A stretch of DNA of 64,000 nt from Cloeon dipterum (GCF_949628265.1 NC_088790.1:29268545-29332544); one strand, 5' to 3'; shown: positions 23,372 through 34,488, counted from the first letter of the stretch. Made by a program: numbers and translations. Notes: generated from the sequence alone by a model not told the origin.

Positions 23372-25507
23372 ATGCCCAAAAGTGCACATTCGAGGACTAT
23401 GAAGTGGAGGTATAAGAAACGGTTTTTAAACCTTGCCCAAGAGCACTCGCAACAAAGTTTGAATTTAGAAAAATCGGTTGTTCCTGAAGCAAGTCCCACT
23501 CTCCACACTAATAAGGACTTAAACTCTGATTTAATGAGCGGTGAACAGTTTGATGAAAATGAGTCAGGGCACGGTTTAAGTTCAAACATTAGTGTGTCTC
23601 ATGTCGAAGCTGACTCCTCTTCTGAAGCTGAATCTATTCCCGAATCACTATCCGAAATTGAAGATGAAATTTCCGATGATGATTCTTACGAATCTAGACT
23701 ACCATCAGAAATATTCGGTGAACGCCTTAAATTAATTTTTCACAAACATTCAATGACTTTCGCTTGCCTGACAGATATTCTTAAGGCAGCGAAAGATCAT
23801 TTCCCAGAATTGCCAATCAGTGCTACAACATTTCTTAAAAATCAGGCATGCTCATCCTCGTCAGCAAAATCTATTGTTAATGTTACAAAAATTAATTCGA
23901 CTGCAGGGCAAGAGTGCGCGCAAGGACAGTACTTTTATTTTGGCATTTTAAATAGTCTGGAACTGTATGTAAATCACTGTGAAGAATTGAGAGAACATGT
24001 GCTGAAAGAAGGTAAAGTGACACTGATCTTTGGGACTGACGGTGCGCAGGTGTTTAAACAGTCCAGTAACAATCTCACGATTTGGCCCTTGGTTGGTTTA
24101 GTTTTCTGTAACACAATCAATTTTGAACCTTTTTTGGTAGGAGCTTTTGTCGGTCAGGGAAAGCCTGAACATTCAGCTTTTCTTAATGATTTCAGTCATG
24201 AGTTGAAATGCTTGAACAACAATTTTTTTTCAATTGGATCTAGACAGATTAAAATAGAATTGCTTTGTGTTGTTGCCGACACACCTGCACGAGCGTTTTT
24301 GAAAAATACTGTTTGTCATAATGCACGCGAAGCTTGCGAACATTGTTTTGCTCGCCAGGGAAAAAATGGTCTCACCCGTTGTCATTTCCCGAGAGTTGAA
24401 TTAAGTGAAATTCAACATAGAACCAATGATTCATTCCGAGCTCACGCAGATGTGCGGCACCATCGTGGCAATAGTGAACTTGAGCAGATCGAAAATTTTG
24501 ACCTCGTTAATGATATTATTTTGGACGCGATGCATTGTATCGACGAAGGCGCTGCCAAGCGCCTTTGTTTTCATTTGCTCTATGAAAAGAAGGGAAAGGC
24601 AAGGCTGCCTAAGAATTTTCTTGTCTCAATTAACTCGCAAATTAAAAAGTTTGAGATTTTTACACCTTCAGTGTTCTCTCGGAATTTAGCACATTTAAAA
24701 TACATTTCATATTGGAAAGCTACCCAATATCGTTTCTTCGTTAGCTATGCTGCCCCAGTTATTCTTAAGAACAAATTATCTAATGAGATATTTACACATA
24801 TTTTGAAACTTGTTGTTGCTGTTCGCATTTTGCGAGACCCAAGCAAAGTTGTTCTTGATTTTTGGCTTGATAAAGCAGAGGAGCTTCTGTTCTCTTATGT
24901 CAACAACTATGAGATGTTTTTTGGAAAGGGACATCGCGTCTTTTTGATTCACTCCTTAATTCACATTGTCAAACAGGTTCGTGTTTTCAAATTAACCGTA
25001 GACCAGTTAAGTTGTTACTGGCTAGAGAACTTTTTGAGGGAGATCCTGAAGCAGGTTAAAAGTAGCAACAGAGTTATTGAGCAATTAATCAGACGTATGT
25101 TCCTTTACAAAACAGATTACAGATTTACTCGGTTGTTCCACCAAATTCCTAAGATCAGCCAATTCAACAAAAAATTCCAAGTAAAATACAGATCTTTTTG
25201 TATTGCTTTCCCTTCTGAGAATGACTCGTACATTGCCGATAACAATGGAGAAATTCTAAAAGTGGTCTCACTAGTTTCAAAAGATCAGGGTGAAGACACA
25301 CAAATCAAATGTCAAGTATATAAAAAACTGGGCCCATTTTTCATTGAACCAATTGATTCCGCAATGTTGAATATCTTTGTTGTTAGTTTGACTAATAGTT
25401 TTATCGTTAAGAAACTCTCAGATATTGGATCTGTTCTTGTCATGCTGCCTTTGCCTGAACCAAATAATTTTGTTGCACAGCCTCTCCTTCACTCTTGTTC
25501 TTATTGA
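23372..25507 (+). CDS. CACTA/CMC-like transposase, 711 aa, single exon
   Basis: The open frame is uninterrupted from ATG 23372, which starts 2 nt after the stop of the DUF4806 gene. The first 110 residues are basic then strongly acidic and Ser-rich. The core carries three acidic landmarks in the order expected for this transposase group: FGTDGAQVFKQSS near residue 220, VVADTPARAFLKN followed by CHNAREACEHC near 300-325, and LDAMHCIDEG near 385-392. These are the likely catalytic acids and zinc knuckle (inference). WPLVGLVF and GKPEHSAFLNDF between the first two also match the family pattern. No frame breaks are visible, so the protein could be functional. A separate promoter was not seen; translation from a shared transcript is suggested by the 2-nt spacing. 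Confidence 0.85.
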   Translation: MPKSAHSRTMKWRYKKRFLNLAQEHSQQSLNLEKSVVPEASPTLHTNKDLNSDLMSGEQFDENESGHGLSSNISVSHVEADSSSEAESIPESLSEIEDEISDDDSYESRLPSEIFGERLKLIFHKHSMTFACLTDILKAAKDHFPELPISATTFLKNQACSSSSAKSIVNVTKINSTAGQECAQGQYFYFGILNSLELYVNHCEELREHVLKEGKVTLIFGTDGAQVFKQSSNNLTIWPLVGLVFCNTINFEPFLVGAFVGQGKPEHSAFLNDFSHELKCLNNNFFSIGSRQIKIELLCVVADTPARAFLKNTVCHNAREACEHCFARQGKNGLTRCHFPRVELSEIQHRTNDSFRAHADVRHHRGNSELEQIENFDLVNDIILDAMHCIDEGAAKRLCFHLLYEKKGKARLPKNFLVSINSQIKKFEIFTPSVFSRNLAHLKYISYWKATQYRFFVSYAAPVILKNKLSNEIFTHILKLVVAVRILRDPSKVVLDFWLDKAEELLFSYVNNYEMFFGKGHRVFLIHSLIHIVKQVRVFKLTVDQLSCYWLENFLREILKQVKSSNRVIEQLIRRMFLYKTDYRFTRLFHQIPKISQFNKKFQVKYRSFCIAFPSENDSYIADNNGEILKVVSLVSKDQGEDTQIKCQVYKKLGPFFIEPIDSAMLNIFVVSLTNSFIVKKLSDIGSVLVMLPLPEPNNFVAQPLLHSCSY

Positions 25508-26065
25508 CATGAACTGCATGATTAATTTGTCAAAAGCAGTATTTTGATTTGTGTTTAATTTTAAATACTGATATTTGTGTAGTGCCCAAAATTTTTGGAT
25601 GCGTATGCACTCTGTCATTGTGAAACCATAATTATTATGCTCTACTGCCTGTATGTGAAATTAAAAATAAAATAATTATTCTTGGAATAAATATATATGT
25701 TTAATTATTGTGTAAATCCCAATTAAAATTTAAGACAATAATAAATCCAATTTTATTAAAAATAAAGAGCCAAGGACTAATTTTTTTCACGTTTTAAATT
25801 GATCCTGGATTAATTCGAGGAAGTTCCTAAGGAAGACCGAAGAATGTTCCAGGAATATTCTTAGGAGGAACGCAAGAGTTTTCTGACATCTCCCTAAGAA
25901 CATCCCTGGGACATTCTAGGATTATCTTTTTGGGATATTCCTAGGATTAATCTAAAAACACGAAAAAGCGTCACCAATATCAGCCCATAATTGTTCCTGA
26001 GGATTAATCCTCGACCAAAGAGGTATAATCCTAGAACAATCCTGGACTAAATTTTTCTACGCGGG

Positions 26066-26389
26066 TGGACTCAGGGTGAGCTTACTATTTTGATATCTTA
26101 AATTTTTTTAAATGTGAGCTATTGATGAATTGTTGGATGAAAATGCATATTTTCTGTTATAAAAATTGAGCTAAGGTTGTCGTTGTAATTTGTGCTATTC
26201 AAGTTATTCATGAAATGTTGAAATTTTCCAGATCCAATATATCTGACCGGACTAAGAAATTGCTGGGAGTTTTTGAATTTCACGCAGCCGAACATCTCAT
26301 CCACACAAGCCCGTGTGCATCGTGTATACAATAAGCAAAATTCCCTTCAAGGAGAGGAGAGCTAACAATCAGTTGCTTCCCCTGATGCT
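26066..26389 (+). other. Leader exons of gene C, right of the transposon
   Basis: The split second leader exon resumes at 26066 and ends at 'actcagg' before a 'gtgagc' donor. The third exon starts near 26232 after 'ttttccag'. It has 'atccaatatatctgaccgg' like the other units, then reads into the coding ATG at 26390. Confidence 0.55.
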
Positions 26390-27130
26390 ATGGAAGATGC
26401 TGATGTTGCACATTATGGCCAAAGGCTGTTCGGTTGCCAAGAGTGCAACATGGAATTCCCAATCAAATATCTGCTTGAACAACATCTTCTGGATTCTCAC
26501 CAACTCTATAAGTATATCTGTGACATTTGCGGTGCGGTATTGAAACACAAACAAAACGTGTGGACGCACAAGAAAAAACACAACTCTGAGCGGCCGTTCA
26601 CCTGTTCGGTGTGCAATAAGGGATTCAAGCTCAAGCAATATCTGAAGGACCACCTAGTCATTCACTCAGGTGAGAAGAAGCACGTCTGTCCAGTATGCAA
26701 CAAGGCGTTCGGGCACAGGCAAATCTTGCATAAACACTCACGCATCCACACAACCGAGAGAAATGAGTCGGAAAAGAAGAACGCAGCCAACTCAATATCC
26801 AACACGGACAAAGATTTGCTAAAGCAAAATCGGATTTCTTATGAAATAAAGAAGTTCATCTGTGAGACTTGCGACAAAAGATTCAAGTACAAATCAGACT
26901 TGGAAAGGCACAAGAAGGCCCATAGCTTTGAGCGGCCGTTCACCTGTTCGGTGTGCAGAAAGGGATTTAAGCGCAGCTACGCCCTGAATCGGCACTTAGT
27001 CATTCACTCAGGTGAGAAGAAGCATGTCTATCCTGAATGTGGTAAGGCCTTTGAACCAAGAAGGAAACATGGTCCAACATGTACGCATGTTGCACCCGTC
27101 ACATCGAAAGAAATAATTGGGAAAAAATGA
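26390..27130 (+). CDS. C2H2 zinc-finger protein C, 246 aa, last finger broken
   Basis: Starts MEDADVAHYG, a start shared with gene D. Six intact C2H2 fingers are visible: CQEC, CDIC, CSVC, CPVC, CETC and CSVC types. A non-finger insert (about residues 125-160, with NAANSISNTDKDLL) separates the first four from the last two. A seventh finger is lost. Its first Cys is Tyr (HVYPEC) and one extra base after 'aaggccttt' shifts the frame, so the protein ends in an unrelated tail (VTSKEIIGKK). Genes A and D keep the finger intact. The leader is split by the CACTA-like element, and the AATAAA of genes A and D is not conserved downstream. The gene is probably decaying, though the main frame is open. 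Confidence 0.75.
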   Translation: MEDADVAHYGQRLFGCQECNMEFPIKYLLEQHLLDSHQLYKYICDICGAVLKHKQNVWTHKKKHNSERPFTCSVCNKGFKLKQYLKDHLVIHSGEKKHVCPVCNKAFGHRQILHKHSRIHTTERNESEKKNAANSISNTDKDLLKQNRISYEIKKFICETCDKRFKYKSDLERHKKAHSFERPFTCSVCRKGFKRSYALNRHLVIHSGEKKHVYPECGKAFEPRRKHGPTCTHVAPVTSKEIIGKK

Positions 27131-27539
27131 ACAACGCAGTCATGCAATTCAACTTATTAGTATCCGCAATTCGCATGGTTATGGAGATCGTGCTGTCAGC
27201 GGACACACCCTCACCCACCGACGACCCCTCAATTGATAAACGTCTGCCAATGCGATGAAATTCGACTTTTTTCATCAAACACAAAGAATCAAATCAAGAA
27301 ACAAGAGAACTTCAGTCAAATTAGCATGAAAGTTTGTCTATTGTTGGTGAAATTTGTAAACAAGACCATCTTCTTAACGAATTTTTGATACTAGTAAATA
27401 CCAATCTCCACACTAGACATAAATACATGCATTTTCATTTTGAAACAAAATCGCAGAATGAACAACATGCTCGGTGTCTGGGCAAATCAAAGAATGAAGA
27501 ATGATGGCATTAATTTTGTTTCCAGTATCATGCGTACAA

Positions 27540-27880
27540 CAGTGTGCTGAGGGAATCCTCTAGTGTGTTTCAAGCGGCCAATAGATGGCACCAGAATATA
27601 ATCGATTTTAAGGCACCTCCGCTGTGATTTCAGTCTCAATCCAGGTTCTTTTAGAATCATTACTTTAAAAGTGCTGAAAACAAAAATCAGTTCAGCCATT
27701 CACTGTAGAAACGTTGGAAAATATTTTTTTTTCGGAAAATAGTATTTCACGATTCTACGGCTACTGGCTTAACCGATTTTTTTTGGTTTTCAGCATGTAA
27801 AAAACCCATTAAATATAAAACGCACAGCGGCAGGATTATAAGTATCAAATCGCATCGAAAGTTCCTTTAAATTAAATTTA
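27540..27880. repeat. Old foldback MITE copy downstream of gene C
   Basis: Diverged counterpart of the copy at 14925-15245. It retains 'ttttaaggcacctccgctg', 'cactgtagaaacgttgg' and 'cacgattctacggc'. Confidence 0.6.
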
Positions 27881-28518
27881 TTTTTCTAAAAGCGGGGGCC
27901 GGATGTGTGATAAAATTGGTAACCACTGCGCAGATCGAATAATGGCATCTGTATGTGGGAAGCAAAATGTCTCTTTTGAATCCCGTACGAGTGTCAAGAG
28001 TTTTTGAATGATCCAAAAAAGACAATTAGTTTAGAGTCATGCAAATTATACGTCATAATATTACTTTTGAGTGTGGAAAGTTTTTATTTATTTTTCCCAA
28101 AAATTGCATATTTTCGAAAGAGGTCTATGTTTGCCTCATTAAAATTCACCAGTTCATTATAACGTAAAAAACTGCCTAAATTAAAAAGCTTATTAAATTT
28201 CCAGTTCCAATGGTGGTATTACTTTTGCCAATCAAATATGATGGATTGCGGTAGCGGCTTTCCAGTTCCAACTGCGTTAAATAATTTTATTTCTTACACT
28301 CATGTAGCAGGAAAATGGATTCGTGTATTTTTCAACTGCTGCTGCTAACAATTTCAGGATGATGTAAATAACTGTGTACATTTTGTGTTGAATCATAGGT
28401 ATAAATATGTTTAATGTACAATGGCAAATGAAAATATTAAACCTTCGTTTCAAAGTCACAAATTTTATTTCTAAAAAACAAGCGATGCAAGTCAATTTTC
28501 CAGAAAAAAATAATAGCA

Positions 28519-31500
28519 TTAGCTGATAAAATTGAGCTTTTTGTTGGACGAGCGCAGTCTGAGCGTCTCTCCGCGGTGGATCCGGGCGAATAGTCTCAGC
28601 AGCTGGATCTCCTTCTCGGTGGTGCACGGGTACTTGTTGTTGTTCATACACACCTCCCTCAGGGTCGGCGAGACGGCTACAAACCTGGAAACACAAATAA
28701 TTGTTCTCTTTTAATTTAGTTTTTTTTTAATTTTGAATAAAAATGTATGATATTTGTGGCATAATAAGATTTGAAATAATAGCTCGACCGCTAATGCAAA
28801 AAATAAAATTGAATATTTTCTCGGGATTAACAAGCAAAATTGCCGCTGACTAGCAATAAAAGCTAAATGTCATTTAAGCTTTTTTAGTTTACAAGATACA
28901 CTGTAGAAATTAAAGCTATACAGGACAACAATATATAACATTTTTTCTATTGTTGGCTTTACAATAAGAAAGTGGTTCTTTGAGCTCTGATAGGGATGTT
29001 TCTTTTGATCACGCATTCGGTTAAAAAAATACTATATTTTATGTATGTGAAACCAAAATGCGTCGAAACAGCTGATATCGGCCCCCTTAGAGAATAAAAA
29101 AGGTGGTGGACCACACCCCCTTTTTTAACGACAAGCAGTTCACTCTTGCCTGACATGCATGTCCGCACCGCCATATTGTATTCCCTCAGTTGCGCTCCTC
29201 TCTTTGGTGGCCCATATCGGCTGTTTCGGTACCGCATAGTGTCAAACATCAAGGCAAGAAACAGGAAAGTTTTGATTTTTGTTATGATTTAAATCAGAAC
29301 GAAATAATAGAGATAACTTAGAGAAACGTGAAGATCCAAATAAAAGCTAATGTGGAATATTGCGTGAAAAATAAAAAAAAATACACAGATGAGGAAGAAA
29401 GGATTCATATTTTGACTTCTGGAAATTGAAGAACAAATTGATTTTAATATATAAACTTTTTCCCCGCCATCAATCAACTTAAAAATTTCTAGAATTTTCA
29501 AATTTATTTAATTACCAATTTTTTGGCTTGATTTTTATTCCATTCGTCGAAATCTATCAAACAGGTAAATTCTAATTTAACAAGAATTATTTTCTAATAA
29601 CCATTCCTCATTTGTAAAACCTATATTTATTTACGGTAATACCTATAGCTTTCGATGAAAAATGATTGAGTTGAAGTCATACCTGAGAAGCAAAGTTTCC
29701 TTGTCGAGAAAGCTCTCAACGCCAACATGCTCGAGTTTCACAGTCAGGAGATGCGCGTAGACGACCTTTCCAGCCTCCGCTTCATCGAGCAGGCGGTGCA
29801 TTAGCTTGACGGGCAACACGACGTTGGTCAGGGCCATCCTGTGAAGGCAGGGCGATGTCAGGGCCGCCTCCAAGGGCGCCAGGGGCAGTTCCTGTAGCTC
29901 CACCGGCCGCAAGTCCAGGGTCTCCAACTTGCGGAAGTGAGTCCTGTTTGCTTTGGTGCCGATATCCAGGGGACACTGCAACTGGAGGTGCTGCAGGAGG
30001 GGACAGCGCAAGGCCACCAGGTCGAGGTCGAGGCTGTGCTGCCCGGTGATGGACAGTCTGGTCAGCGAGAAGGCCGACAGCATACGCTCCACCTCGCACA
30101 CCACGTTGACCGAGTTGAAGTGCAGCAGCTCTAGGTTGGACACGGCCTTCAGCTTTAGCAGAGGGGACACGTCAGGTACCCTGGAGAGCGACAGGCTCCG
30201 CACCGACGGCACCAGATCACACACCTGCACATTTTGGGCAATTTTTTCAATTTAATATGCAAATAAACATTAAAATAAACAAAATAATGATAATTATAAA
30301 GTGGAAACACCATAGAAACCTTTTCAATGACTGCCAGATTTTTATTTTAGTCCTAAATTATAATTAAATCTGAAAATTTAGACAATCGGCTGTTTTTCTG
30401 AGATTCCAATCCAACGACCGCTAATCAAGCAATTTTAAGCAATCCGAACTTAATTTAAAAATATCTTCAACCAGCTAAATTGACTCAAAATATGTAGAAA
30501 ACTTTCACTTCTTCTTTCTTAAGCCTGTATAGGGGTGGACTTCGAGCACGGGAGGTAACTTTTTCTCCCCTCCCGTCGCAGCAGCGAATGTCAAACTCAA
30601 TTTCCCTGCAGCGGCCAAGCAGTGCAAGCGCATCAATTAATTCTCAGAGCGCGGTCTCACGATTTAAGGTATTTATTTTTTTTATCAGCGATATAAAATG
30701 CAGTTCTTTCTATTTGATAAAATTTTTGTGATTATTGAAATATTTTTTTTATTGTGAATTGCAGTTCCTGCTGCACGAGTGAATTGTAAAGCTTTGAGCA
30801 CGTGTGCTGGCTGCAATGATTTGAACCTGGACTCAGGGTGAGCTTACTTTATTAATATCTTAAATTTGTTGAAATGTGAGCTCTATTGATGAATTTTAAG
30901 ATGAAAATGCACATTTTCTGTTATTAAAATTGAGCTAAGGTTGACGTTGTAATTTGTGCTATTCAAGTTATTCATGAAATGTTGAAATTTTCCAGATCCA
31001 ATATATCTGACCGGACAAAGAAATTGCTGGGAGTTTTTGAATTTCACGAAGCCGAATATCTCATACCCGAAAGCACGTGTGCATCGTATACAACAAGCAA
31101 AATTCTCTTCAAGGCGAAGAGAGCTAACAATCAGTTGCTTCCCCTAAGGCTATGGAAGAGGCTGATGTTGCACATTATGGCCCAAGGCTGTTCGGTTGCC
31201 AAAAGTGCAACATGGAATTCCCAAACAACCGTCTGCTTAGACAACATCTTCTGGATTCTCACAAACTCTCTAAGTATATCTGTGACATTTGCGGTGCGTT
31301 ACTCGAATACAAATCAAGCCTGGGGAGGCACAAGATGGTTCACAACTCTGAGTGGCCGTTCATCTGTTCGCATTGCAATAAGGGATTCAAGCTCAAGCAT
31401 CATCTGGAGCAGCACTTAGTCATTCACTCAGGTGAGAAGAAGCACGTCTGTCCAGTATGCGGCAATGGCTTTACCCAAAAAATCCACATGCAACGACACT

Positions 31501-34488
31501 TAAGCAACAAGCACCCCACCAAGAATGGTGACACACCTGAGCTGCCGTTCAACTGTCCGGTGTGCAAAAAGGGATTTAAGCACCGTGACACCCTGAATCG
31601 GCACTTAGCCATTCACTCAGGTGCGAACAAGCACCTCTGTCCTGAATGTGGTAAGGCCTTCACCCAAAAAGGAAACATGAACCAACATGTACGCAAGTGG
31701 CACCCGTCACATCAAGAGAAATAATTGGGAAAAAATGAACAACGCAGCTATGCAATTCAACTTAGTATCCGCAATGCATGGTTTTGGAGATCGTGCCGTC
31801 AGCGGACACACCCTCACCCACCGACGACCCCTTAATTGATAAACGTCTGCCAAAGCGATGAAGTCCGACTTTTTTCATCAAACACAAATAATAAAATCAA
31901 GATACAAATAAACTGAAGTCGAGTTAGCGAGAAAGTTTGTCTATTTTTGGTGCAATTTGTAAACCAGTGACAATTTTTTAAACGAATCTTGAATACTAGT
32001 AAAAACCAACCTTCACACTAGACATAAAATAATGCATTTTCATTTTCAAACAAAATCACAGAAGGAACAACATGCTCGGTGTCTGGGCAAATCAAAGAAT
32101 GAAGAATGATGGCATTAATTTTGTTTCCAGTATCATGCGTACAACAGTGTGCTGAGGAAACCCTATTGTGTTGCAAGCGGCCAATAGATGGCACCACCGT
32201 ATACTCGATTTTAAGGCACCTCCGCTGTGATTTCAGACTCAATCCAGCTTCTTTTAGAATCATTATTACTTTAAAAGTGCTGAAAACAAATATCAGTTTA
32301 GCCATTCGCTGTAGAAACGATGGAAAAGATGTTTTATTTCAAAAATTAGTTTTTCACGATTCTACGGCAATAATTGGCTTAACCGATTTTGGTTTTCAGC
32401 ACGTCTAAAAAAACCGTTAAGTTTAAAATGCACAGCGGCAGGATTTAGTCTCACATCGCAGCGAAAGTTCCTCAAAATTAAATTTATTTTATTGCAGCGG
32501 GAGCCGGATGTGCGATAAAATTGGAAACCACTGCGCAGATCCAAGATGGCGTCAGAAAGTGGGAAACAAAAAGCGCTCTCTCTTTGGATTGCCGCACGGC
32601 ACGAGTGTCAAGAGTTTGTTTTAACGATCCAATAGACACAAATATTTGAGAGTTAATGCAAATTTTACATCACAATATAGACCAAAACTTGCTCCTTTTC
32701 CCTTATTTTCACGTGACTGTTTTTTCGCGCCATATACTCCATAGGACGCCATACCTGCCCGTCGCACAAATCTGGCCCCCGGCCCCCGCTGTTTTATTGG
32801 TCAAAAATTATGTCTCATCTATTTAGTACTAAATAAGTCTAAAAATAATTGACTATTTCCTGAAAAAATCTGTCTTATTCTCTCAGCACTAATTATCTAT
32901 AATTAGCAGTTTTACAATACCTGTCTCAGGTGGTCCGAGGTGGCGAACCTGGCGCGGAATGGCAGTTCGGCGATGTGCAGCGACTGAATGGAGGGTAGCG
33001 TCCGGTTTTTGTGTCGCTCCTTGAACGCTTTGAGCACCGAGTAGCTCGAGTTGTGGCGCAGCACCTTGAGTTTCGGCAGCGCGGCGAGCGCGTGGACACC
33101 GCCCATGATGCCGACGCCCGTGTTGGTCACGTCGAGCTGCTCGATGGCGGCGCAGCGGCCCGCGTCGGCCGTCGAGCCAGGGCAGAGCAGGAAGACGCCC
33201 TGATTGGTCACTCCGCGGTTTCCACTCACGTTGAGCCGCTTCAGGCGCGGACACGTGCGCCCAACGATGCCCAGAGTTCGGTTTTCCACGTAGCAGTTCA
33301 ATTGGAGCTCCTCCAGGTTCGTTAGCTGCGACAGAAGGTTGTTCACCAGGCCATGCATCACCTGAGGGTCCTCCTAAAACCATTTGTATTTTAAGTTGAA
33401 TGATAGTCATTTTTTTATTTTTTTTTTTAAAAATGAATTTTCATGGTAAGTTAGCCCAGACTGACTATTTTTTAATTTACTTCTGACCAAAGGTGCCCCA
33501 AAATCGAATTTTTCGAATTTTACTGGTTACGCCCTCTTTTTTAGCAAAGGAAATTAATTGCTTCCGGGATGAGAAAAATTATGAAAATATAATAGGGAGA
33601 AGATAAAAATAGTGCTTTTGAGTTTTGAAAGTTATTTTTTATTTTTTCAAAAATTGCAGATTTTCAAAAGGGGTTTGTGTTTTGCCTCATTAAAATTCAC
33701 CAGTTGATAGAAGCGTCAAAAGCTGCCTAAATTAAAAAAGCTGATTAAATTTCCAGTTTTTTCCCCTAAATTGAGTAATTTTGTCTGTAAATTTCAGCGG
33801 GCTGTTAATAGAGAAACTTAAAAAAAATTTGGTAAAATTAAAAATACCCAAAACTAATAGTTTTTATGATTTTCAGAGTCAAACTCGGACCCTTATGGCT
33901 ATCAGAGACTGCGTATAATACAAATAAATTTTTATTAATCCTATTAAAAACTTTTAATCAAACCTGAGAGACGAGCGTGGTGGAGCACCTGGAGTAGTCT
34001 TTCATCCTGAGGTCGAGCGTGGTCAGGTTGGGGCTGTTCTGCTCGAGTTGAGACACCATGAAGCGCTGGACGGCCTCGGTGTTGCCGCGGCACTGCTGGA
34101 AGTCGGCGCTCATGATGGACGTCTGCTCGGTGACGAACAGGTGGAGCAAATTCGGATTGGTGAGCACGTGCGGCGCCTTTTCGGCCACGTAGCGCACCAG
34201 GTCGCCGATGATGTTCCACGGCAGGACGGCGAACGGCGCCTCCTTCAGGGAGTAGAAGTGGCGCAAATTGGCCAGGATGCTGCGCTGGCACAGGACCTGA
34301 AGCGCCTGCAGGTGCTCCAGCCGAGATTTGAGGCGCAGCGTCTGAGAGAAGTCGAACGGCTGCGAATGGTTCGGCGGCGGCTCCATCCGAACGCCCGGCT
34401 TCTGGTGCATGTCCGACGGACAGCACATCCGCTTGCCGTCCTCTGGGAGGTCATCACTGTCCACGCTGTCCCGCCAAGACCTCTTCAT
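28519..34488 (-). CDS. Leucine-rich-repeat protein, 561 aa, four exons
   Basis: Exons on the minus strand: 34488-33964, 33373-32921, 30224-29683 and 28684-28519, 1686 nt in all. Phases 0, 0 and 2 agree at all three junctions. Residues 1-60 (start MKRSWRDSVD) are polar. Residues about 60-110 contain LQALQVLCQRSI followed by LPWNIIGDLV. That pattern resembles the F-box/VHL-box-like segment before LRRs in insect substrate-receptor proteins (inference; could be a ubiquitin-ligase adaptor). From about residue 150 to the end, leucine spacing of LRR type continues (LTTLDLRM, LEELQLNC, LKRLNVSG, IEQLDVTN). The intron between exons 2 and 3 (about 2.7 kb) contains the whole of finger gene D on the other strand. 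Exons 3 and 4 are duplicated twice more further left. An AATAAA lies past the stop at about 28460. Confidence 0.8.
29063..29232. repeat. Small inverted-repeat element in LRR intron, copy C
   Basis: Essentially identical to the copy at 6763-6932, supporting the close relation of units A and C. Confidence 0.5.
30290..30325. other. Unoccupied hAT target site
   Basis: Here 'ataattataaagtggaaac' runs straight into 'accatagaaacc'. In unit A the same flanks are separated by the hAT element with GTGGAAAC duplicated. This site therefore records the pre-insertion state. Confidence 0.9.
30530..31151 (+). other. Leader exons of zinc-finger gene D
   Basis: The same three-block leader as in the other units, uninterrupted. 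The first ends near 30669, the second runs about 30765-30838 (donor 'gtgagc'), and the third starts near 30996 after 'ttttccag'. Confidence 0.55.
31152..31724 (+). CDS. C2H2 zinc-finger protein D, 190 aa, six fingers
   Basis: Starts MEEADVAHYG and contains six complete C2H2 fingers (CQKC, CDIC, CSHC, CPVC, CPVC, CPEC), with HSGEKKH and HSGANKH linkers. The last finger, ending VRKWH, matches that of gene A almost exactly. It is the shortest of the four paralogues. It lies wholly within the intron between exons 2 and 3 of the LRR gene, on the opposite strand, so the two transcripts would be antisense in part. AATAAA-like signals follow at about 31890-31912. DNA binding is inferred from the fingers; the target is unknown. 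Confidence 0.85.
   Translation: MEEADVAHYGPRLFGCQKCNMEFPNNRLLRQHLLDSHKLSKYICDICGALLEYKSSLGRHKMVHNSEWPFICSHCNKGFKLKHHLEQHLVIHSGEKKHVCPVCGNGFTQKIHMQRHLSNKHPTKNGDTPELPFNCPVCKKGFKHRDTLNRHLAIHSGANKHLCPECGKAFTQKGNMNQHVRKWHPSHQEK
32145..32490. repeat. Old foldback MITE copy downstream of gene D
   Basis: Diverged copy with 'ttttaaggcacctccgctg', 'cgctgtagaaacgatgg', 'cacgattctacggc' and 'gattttggttttcagcacgt'. It lies in the same position relative to the finger gene as those after genes B and C. Confidence 0.6.

Larger units (their letters stand above)
18194..26065 (+). mobile_element. CACTA/CMC-like DNA transposon, two genes, 7.9 kb
   Basis: The inverted ends begin CCCGCGTAGAAA (left, 18194) and end with its reverse complement (right, 26065). 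Beyond the first 12 bases the ends are only similar. Comparison with the intact leader exon in other units (tttgaacctggactc) shows the element inserted at 'ctg|gactc' with a probable 2-bp TG duplication. That fits the 2-3 bp duplications known for CACTA-type elements. Subterminal regions at both ends contain repeated degenerate 'aagaacat/gttcctagg' motifs. Inside are a GC-rich putative promoter (about 19.3-19.75 kb), a spliced DUF4806-type gene and a single-exon transposase gene, both on the plus strand, plus a large palindrome and a CA/CG microsatellite. The class call rests on the transposase motifs and is inferred. Confidence 0.85.
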
